From the NCBI GenBank assembly GCA_023053545.1, contig JAKZAN010000005.1:5394001-5458000 (forward strand): a DNA stretch of 64,000 bases. Direction: 5' to 3'. Source of the stretch: Lepidurus packardi (taxonomy: Eukaryota > Arthropoda > Branchiopoda > Notostraca > Triopsidae). The translations under genes and the position numbers were made by a program. The notes under the pieces are model-generated. The model did no database searches, was not told where the DNA came from, and saw nothing but the letters and a program-made list of their open reading frames with translations. Each line of letters begins with the position of its first letter. Position 1 is the first letter of the stretch. This document shows, one piece after another, positions 60,701-64,000 of the stretch.

Positions 60701-63700
60701 TCCAATGAGTAATAAATTAGCAATATGCAAATGAAGTTTACAGCTATGAGAAATACGTTGCCTAAAAATATGTCCTTTGATTGTGCACTAGCTACCAACA
60801 AAATAAAACTTTTGCTTTAGACTGCGTTCAAATCTGACAAGCCGTTTTCGAGCAATCTTGTTCTGAATGTTTGACAACTTGATTTGGGACATTGTACTGC
60901 TACAGCAAACTGTGGTGGATAATTGTATTTTTCAGAACCAAAACAAGTGTAGAAACTTCGCCGGCATTAAGCTACCTAATTCTTTTCTTGCTTTCTTACG
61001 CAAGGCTTTCGCAAAACACGACACGTTCTCCGGATTTAGTGACAAAGATATGTAACGTATCCCGCTGTCAAGAATAACACTATTGTGTCAGTTTTCGACA
61101 ATGAATTTTTTTTAGTAATGGAATGATTTCGAGTACAAGTTTTAGCGATTCTTATCTACGGAAGTTGATGAAAATCTTTAACCTAACCTAACAAAACCTT
61201 AGCTAACCTAACGTAATACACTTACAATCCAACTACCAAGTTTCAACTCGAGTGATACCTGTTTGTCACTTATTTTTTTGAGAACCTATTACAACAATAT
61301 GACATACATAGTGTCATATTTACCCCTGGTCTGAAACCGGAGAACCTGTTGCACATAAATTATAACAAACATCAGTGCCTGTGACTCTTTCGCACCAACA
61401 AGCTAAGGTATACGAGAGCCTTAACTTTTGGTGACGATAAAATTAACAATTCCAAAGGAAAAAAATTGACACAAGATATGCAAGAAAATGAGAAAAAAAG
61501 GTTCAAAAGAAAAAAGGAGAGGCGGCTCGGTCTTCTCAGTCTCCATTTTCGGTCACACAACTACGCATGTCTTGGCACTTTAATAGGACAAATGACCCCG
61601 CTTGTAATTAATAATGCACCTCATTTCGACTTCATGTTCAAAATTAGATGCGGCTATAATACTAATGACTAGGTAAACATTCGAAACTTGACTTTGACAC
61701 CAAAAACTTCTATAACATGTAACTTTTTAAAAGTAAGAAAAAAGAAAGTATCCGGACAAATTTAGACAATTAAAGCCTTTCTCACCTAAGTAACCATGTG
61801 ACTTTAACCCCAAAATCCTTCACTGAAGGACTTGAACCTTATGATACAATTATTTTGACGTGTCCTTGAGCAAAACAATTAAACTGAACCCAATTCAAGT
61901 AAGTTTAATTTAAGTTATTTGCTATTTTTAAAAATCTATTTTTTTGTACTAGGGAAATCTAATTTCCATACTCTCGGTGGTCCTCAGCCATCCTCCGCCT
62001 CCAGAAAAGGCCCTGTCAGAAGCTCATCCTTCTCTCGAATACCCTTTTCTCAACTTGGATGGTGGTCAAGTTCACGCAGCCTTTTGTGCAGCTAACATTC
62101 CTCAGCTTTTCCCTTAAACTGCAATGTCTCCTTCGCTATTCCTTTGGACAAACCCCAAAGGAAAATGGTCACAGTGCTGCTTCCTTCCTTTGAATTTTAA
62201 TAACTCTAAAGAAAAAGAAAGACGAATGTGAGTCTGCTTCAAGTGGAAGAACGTCCAGTGTTCCACTGGCGGATCCAGTTTCGTCCCTCAAAATATCCAA
62301 TAATAAAAAAGACCTTAGCCAAGAAAAGGCTTGAATAGCTCCTCAGTGTTTTTCAATTCAATCTCTCTCTCTTCCTTCATCAGATAGCCTAGCCACGGAT
62401 AAACGGCTACAAGAACCTCTTCACTTTTTAATCCAAACACGATACAAAGGAAAAAAGTCACCATATCTCACACAACTAAAAAAATTGTACAAAAACTAGC
62501 GTAAAAAACTTCCTTGCACCTTGCATTTCTTGTTTCCTCTTAAAAGATTTAAAAGATTGTTTTTTTTACAACATCATTAACTTAACTTGGAAATGGTTCC
62601 ACCCAAATAATTCGCGGGTGTCAGTTACACAAGAAAAAAAGATGTCCCGGAATAGGCGTGGCTAAAGTGCTTGGGACAAAAGGGAAAAATAGGTTGTGTA
62701 AACCAACAGAGCACCTCACATGCTCGCCCCCGGAATCGTCGACGCTTCTCGGAAGATATCAAACATCCTCATGACGTCAACCGCCCGAAACGAATTTTAT
62801 TTCATTTTTCAACATCAAAACGGGCGCAAAAAGAAGAAAAACCTTACCCCTTATTAATTCAACCACGTGAGCGTGATTGGCTCTCCTCACTGACGACCCG
62901 TTAACCTAGAGACCGTAGAAGAAAACATTATTAATCACAATCTGTAAACTCTTCCTTAACCTAGCGAAAGCAAACTGATACAAAAAGTGCAAATGTCAAG
63001 TTCCATTCCAACTCAGAAAGAAAAAAATGCATCAAATCTACCTTAACGATTACATCGCCTTCGAGCACGCGAGCCCTTTCGGCGGCACCACCTACCCAAG
63101 AAAACAAAAACAAAAAATTAACAATCAAGCTTTATTTTCGAAGTAAGCAGCAAAAATTCAAACATTCCACATCCAAGAAAAGGCGAAATAAATCTTGAGA
63201 TTCAAAGCCCCGCATTAAAACTCAACAAGCATTAAAACTCTACAAAGAAAAAAGTAAACTAAAATTAATAATGAATTCCAAGACTACCATGCAAATGCAC
63301 GTCGTTACCAGGCACTTAAAAAATGAAAATTAATACAACTACTACGCTCGATTTTTTCCTGGAAACGGTCAAAAATTTTTTTACAAATGGGTAACACATA
63401 GAGAGTGAAAATCTTACCTTCACGGACTGATTGGACAAAGACCGGGTTATCTCCGGCGACTACAAATCCAAACCCGCGTTCGTCACGTTGGATAAAAACG
63501 ACTCTCGTTTCGGTCGTCGGTTCGCTTAGCAACCATTCCGCTTGGCTGTACCTGTCAATAAAACCGAATAAATAAAATGTAAACGCCGTTTAAGTGGCAT
63601 GAAAAACTCGCCCGAGAGCTCCGTTTTTGCACATCTAAATAACCTGGGAAAAGTAAAAACTGGGAAACCACTTTCATTGGCGTCGCCTCGCTTCCTTCGT

Positions 63701-63848
63701 CTAGCCTTTTTCCAACCGCCCATCGCCATCGCAGCAAGAGGTTAGTATACAAGCCACCCTCAAATTTATAGCCTGACGTTCCTGATAACCTGCATCTGTT
63801 TCTAAGAAAGACCTCAGCAGATATTAAAGACCTATGAGCCAGAGCCAT
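30704..63848 (-). CDS. RhoGEF2: RhoGEF2-like PDZ-RGSL-C1-DH-PH exchange factor (ARHGEF11/12 family)
   Basis: Exons from 5' to 3': 63848-63832 (or -63790), 63551-63418, 63091-63042, 62905-62848, 60528-60308, 60172-59948, 58855-58448, 58118-58028, 57950-57541, 57297-57085, 56990-56898, 56804-56611, 56499-56322, 56223-56109, 56032-55874, 55790-55716, 45926-45728, 43185-43152, 42787-42729, 39664-39596, 39500-39235, 37809-37583, 37499-37083, 37021-36775, 36706-36619, 32548-32435, 32348-32152, 32016-31849, 31702-31529, 31465-31266, 31185-30921, 30864-30704. Every junction keeps phase, giving 1841 or 1855 residues. PDZ 15-95 (RGFGFVVAGD), coiled coil 160-235, Pro-rich 235-538, RGS-like 538-764 (HLAVFLNFVVSNCDPA), C1 764-820, DH 1080-1275, PH 1300-1415, then a tail. 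Relatives couple G-alpha-12/13 to RhoA at the membrane. Only the first exon is uncertain. Confidence 0.92.
32942..32979 (-). CDS. Alternative first exon AF7 (tail-only isoform)
   Basis: ATGGCC exon MANLRSFLNDTN with 2 nt over, ending ACAA|GTGAGT (a consensus donor) in phase 2 as exon 32548-32435 requires; product about 438 residues. GC-rich upstream DNA at 33.2-33.5 kb, with GCCACGCC and CACGTG boxes, resembles a promoter. Confidence 0.5.
33716..33777 (-). CDS. Candidate alternative first exon AF6 (tail-only isoform)
   Basis: A short ATG exon (MRIISVRVQALWFPLKAHSD) ending ACCT|GTAAAA in phase 2, matching exon 32548-32435; product about 446 residues. A strong TATATAAA box lies about 90 bases upstream, which is the main support. 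Confidence 0.45.
33862..33871 (-). promoter_or_regulatory. TATA box upstream of alternative exon AF6
   Basis: GATATATAAA on the minus strand, predicting a start near 33835. Confidence 0.45.
34768..34958 (-). CDS. Candidate alternative first exon AF5 (tail-only isoform)
   Basis: ATG exon MLRDLRRKSLQLERTDLDRL... of 63 codons plus 2 nt, basic and charged, ending CATAG|GTGGAT in phase 2 as exon 32548-32435 requires. The isoform of about 489 residues would lack DH and PH. The donor is weak, and an overlapping frame from ATG 35232 is also open, so the assignment is tentative. Confidence 0.4.
36619..39500 (-). other. DH-PH catalytic core exons
   Basis: The DH domain begins at KQRQEVINGELFHTERSHVR and continues with NLKVLERVFF, LKDMIPSVMQRLTKYPLLLE (the conserved DH alpha-5 helix) and ENYSRL. 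The PH domain follows with LTKQRLLYEGALVWR, IHMVLLEEYIVLLQK and FFLVNTSNAGAQMMELVA. This core catalyses GDP/GTP exchange on Rho. Confidence 0.92.
37945..38796 (+). mobile_element. Degenerate pogo/Tigger-like DNA transposon, copy 1
   Basis: The termini are inverted (GTAGACGGCGCTTACTGTGA / CACAGTAAGCGACATCTACTG) with TA flanks. From ATG 38400 the plus strand reads MATNKKRVDLNVKEKLRLIE, the CENP-B/psq-type DNA-binding N-terminus of Tigger transposases. Stops and frame changes follow, with a later DASFLWFKQA remnant. Lies in a RhoGEF intron. Confidence 0.75.
40233..40390 (-). CDS. Alternative first exon AF4 of RhoGEF
   Basis: ATG exon MAVSFTGRASPRPLRVSSAF... of 52 codons plus 2 nt, ending GAGAG|GTAGTT in phase 2 as needed by exon 39664-39596. 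The product of about 916 residues starts shortly before the DH domain. A TTTATAAG box lies at 40504-40511 on the minus strand. Confidence 0.6.
40504..40511 (-). promoter_or_regulatory. TATA-like box for alternative exon AF4
   Basis: TTTATAAG on the minus strand, about 115-120 bases upstream of the AF4 ATG. Confidence 0.4.
42080..42624. mobile_element. TTAA-flanked MITE, copy A (545 bp)
   Basis: Inverted termini GGCTCCCGTATACCTTAG / AAGGTATACGGGAGCC between TTAA at 42076-42079 and 42625-42628. TTAA duplication is typical of piggyBac-type transposition. Noncoding; lies in a RhoGEF intron. Confidence 0.85.
43378..44309 (-). CDS. Alternative first exon AF3 of RhoGEF, possible GC donor
   Basis: A long ATG exon (MFHRKQRNPFPGTEVVAPPK...; an in-frame ATG at 44381 is possible) of 310 codons, Ser/Pro/Asn-rich. 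No in-phase GT donor is visible. ACAG|GCATGC at the end would be a GC-AG donor in phase 2, exactly what exon 43185-43152 needs. The product would have about 1205 residues. A TATAAAA box at 44492-44498 (minus strand) supports a promoter here. Confidence 0.55.
44492..44498 (-). promoter_or_regulatory. TATA box for alternative exon AF3
   Basis: TATAAAA on the minus strand, predicting a start near 44465 and a 5' UTR of about 85-155 nt before the candidate ATGs. Confidence 0.55.
44815..44830 (+). repeat. (AC)n microsatellite
   Basis: Eight AC units. Confidence 0.9.
47259..47781 (-). CDS. Alternative first exon AF2 of RhoGEF
   Basis: A 523-nt ATG exon (MNAGKLWSSFTGFFEKVMGM...) has a basic KIRRRRYKL stretch and several proline motifs (PPPPPVPPRG, PPPVPPHRQ) like SH3 ligands. 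It ends in CAAG|GTAAAC in phase 1, matching exon 45926-45728, for a product of about 1135 residues. A TTTATAG box lies about 180 bases upstream of the ATG, on the minus strand near 47960. Confidence 0.65.
48607..48632 (+). repeat. (AG)n microsatellite
   Basis: AG repeats with one ACAG interruption, in the RhoGEF intron upstream of AF2. Confidence 0.9.
50303..50414 (-). CDS. Alternative first exon AF1 of RhoGEF
   Basis: An ATG exon of 37 codons (MENLSSTEVPVVTGPLRRNS...) ends in AGCAG|GTAAAA in phase 1, as the next exon (45926-45728) requires. The product, about 998 residues, lacks PDZ, RGSL and C1 but keeps DH-PH. No strong TATA box is seen upstream. Confidence 0.55.
50765..50780 (+). repeat. 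Run of 16 G
   Basis: A homopolymer G tract followed by C and more G. Its length may be inexact in the assembly; it could form a G-quadruplex. Confidence 0.85.
54053..54796 (-). mobile_element. Degenerate pogo/Tigger-like DNA transposon, copy 2
   Basis: Same family as copy 1, opposite orientation. Termini CAGTAAACGCCGCTTATTG / CAATAAGCGGTATCTACAG are flanked by TA on both sides. A minus-strand transposase start at 54399 (MATNKKRIDLNVKEKLRL) decays into stops after about 45 residues. Confidence 0.78.
55874..56223 (-). other. C1 zinc-finger domain exons
   Basis: Two exons give a complete C1 pattern: His in VRGHHFVAHQYF, CCNSCGNVLWGIGPQGYQC, then CEMNIHKDC and ENC. C1 domains in this position occur in Drosophila RhoGEF2 and nematode rhgf-1 but not in vertebrate ARHGEF11/12. 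Relatives may bind diacylglycerol or membrane. Confidence 0.88.
56322..57297 (-). other. RGS-like (RGSL) domain exons
   Basis: Four exons. The conserved start HAHLAVFLNFVVSNCDPAGL, then LYKEGTTKEMKKWAYEIHST, VDEHILPEIDEVLLVDID and KRVMGMGSIFGPM follow the RGSL fold of p115/LARG/PDZ-RhoGEF, which binds activated G-alpha-12/13. The preceding exon (57541-57950) ends with an acidic EEDEFSDHD segment next to the domain. Confidence 0.85.
59115..59645. mobile_element. TTAA-flanked MITE, copy B (531 bp)
   Basis: Same family as 42080-42624: starts GGCTCTCGTATACCTTAG, ends CTAAGGTATACGGGAGCC. TTAA on the left, TTAG on the right (one mutation). In the intron between the coiled-coil and Pro-rich exons. 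Confidence 0.85.
60552..61420. mobile_element. TTAA-flanked MITE, copy C (869 bp with nested insert)
   Basis: Same family, flanked by TTAA at 60548-60551 and 61421-61424. The extra length is due to an insert at about 61019-61351. It begins 20 bases upstream of the last PDZ exon's acceptor, so it touches the branch-point region. Confidence 0.85.
61019..61351. mobile_element. Nested MITE inside TTAA MITE copy C
   Basis: Absent from copies A and B at the corresponding place (GCAAAACA / TAACAAACATCAG). Imperfect inverted ends ACACGTTCTCCGGATTT and AAACCGGAGAACCTGTT. It holds a few AACCTA repeats near 61182-61212. About 330 bp, noncoding. Confidence 0.7.
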
Positions 63849-63888
63849 TGGAGTGTGTATGTGTGTGGAAGGCTCTTCAAGCCGTTAG

Positions 63889-63898
63889 CCTATATAAA
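63889..63898 (-). promoter_or_regulatory. TATA-like box of the full-length RhoGEF promoter
   Basis: TTTATATAGG on the minus strand, about 45 bases upstream of ATG 63848. This would leave only a short 5' UTR, so this promoter assignment is tentative; a promoter beyond the window remains possible. Confidence 0.35.
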
Positions 63899-64000
63899 AT
63901 GACCATGTTCCTGCATCCTCGTCCTGCTCAAATTCACATAAATATTTCGCTTAATTCCCGGGCTGCGAAACTGTTGGTTAAGGGTTTCTAAAAACCAATA

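Larger units (their letters stand above)
60308..63551 (-). other. PDZ domain exons of the RhoGEF gene
   Basis: Four exons encode one PDZ domain: the GFGF carboxylate-binding loop (RGFGFVVAGD), VREGGAAERARVLEGD, VIVKVNGSSV and GGPCVGLTLV. The order and motifs match the PDZ of LARG/PDZ-RhoGEF. In relatives it binds C-terminal tails of plexin-B and receptors. The last exon continues into His/Pro/Ser-rich linker. Confidence 0.88.

Overview
The window is nuclear DNA of an invertebrate animal. Genes are split by short GT-AG introns (49 to about 200 bp in the compact genes), there is no bacterial gene layout, and the products are animal proteins. The PDZ-RGSL-C1-DH-PH order of the large RhoGEF is the arrangement known from Drosophila RhoGEF2 and nematode rhgf-1, and internal TTAGGT runs are common in arthropods. 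A protostome, perhaps an arthropod, is my best guess, with low confidence.

Layout from left to right: (1) 2-961 (+), the C-terminal exon of a MEX3-type RNA-binding ubiquitin ligase, then its 3' UTR and spacer. (2) 4512-6838 (+), six phase-consistent exons of a Treslin/TICRR replication-initiation gene, which lose their continuation just before a 100-N assembly gap (7299-7398). (3) About 7.4-27.4 kb, one very large Helentron (Helitron2-type rolling-circle transposon) on the minus strand. It has a separate RPA-like ssDNA-binding gene (8182-9237) and an uninterrupted 2721-residue Rep/helicase/endonuclease polyprotein (17885-26050). The 8.6 kb between them holds a duplicated TATA promoter segment, repeated units that each carry a splice donor, nested MITEs, a 347-bp tandem duplication and a degraded piece of a host MOGS (ER alpha-glucosidase I) gene that keeps an intron. 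(4) 28406-29451 (+), a complete four-exon RRP36 (pre-rRNA processing) gene. (5) 30704-63848 (-), a complete RhoGEF2/ARHGEF11-12-like gene of about 32 exons over 33 kb, converging tail to tail with RRP36.

The RhoGEF gene was rebuilt exon by exon; phase agrees at every junction from PDZ to stop. Seven internal ATG exons, several with a TATA-like box upstream, end in exactly the phase their next downstream exon needs. The locus therefore probably makes nested, N-terminally replaced isoforms, from a full 1.84-kilo-residue protein down to tails without the DH-PH catalytic core. Its introns hold three TTAA-flanked MITEs (one with a second MITE nested inside), two degenerate pogo/Tigger copies and at least seven perfect TGACGTCA palindromes.

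The genes are independent housekeeping and signalling genes rather than one pathway. The only physically coupled system is the Helentron, where helicase/Rep and RPA would cooperate in rolling-circle transposition. No tRNA, rRNA or CRISPR array was recognised. Splice sites are read by eye and no transcripts or database searches were available.
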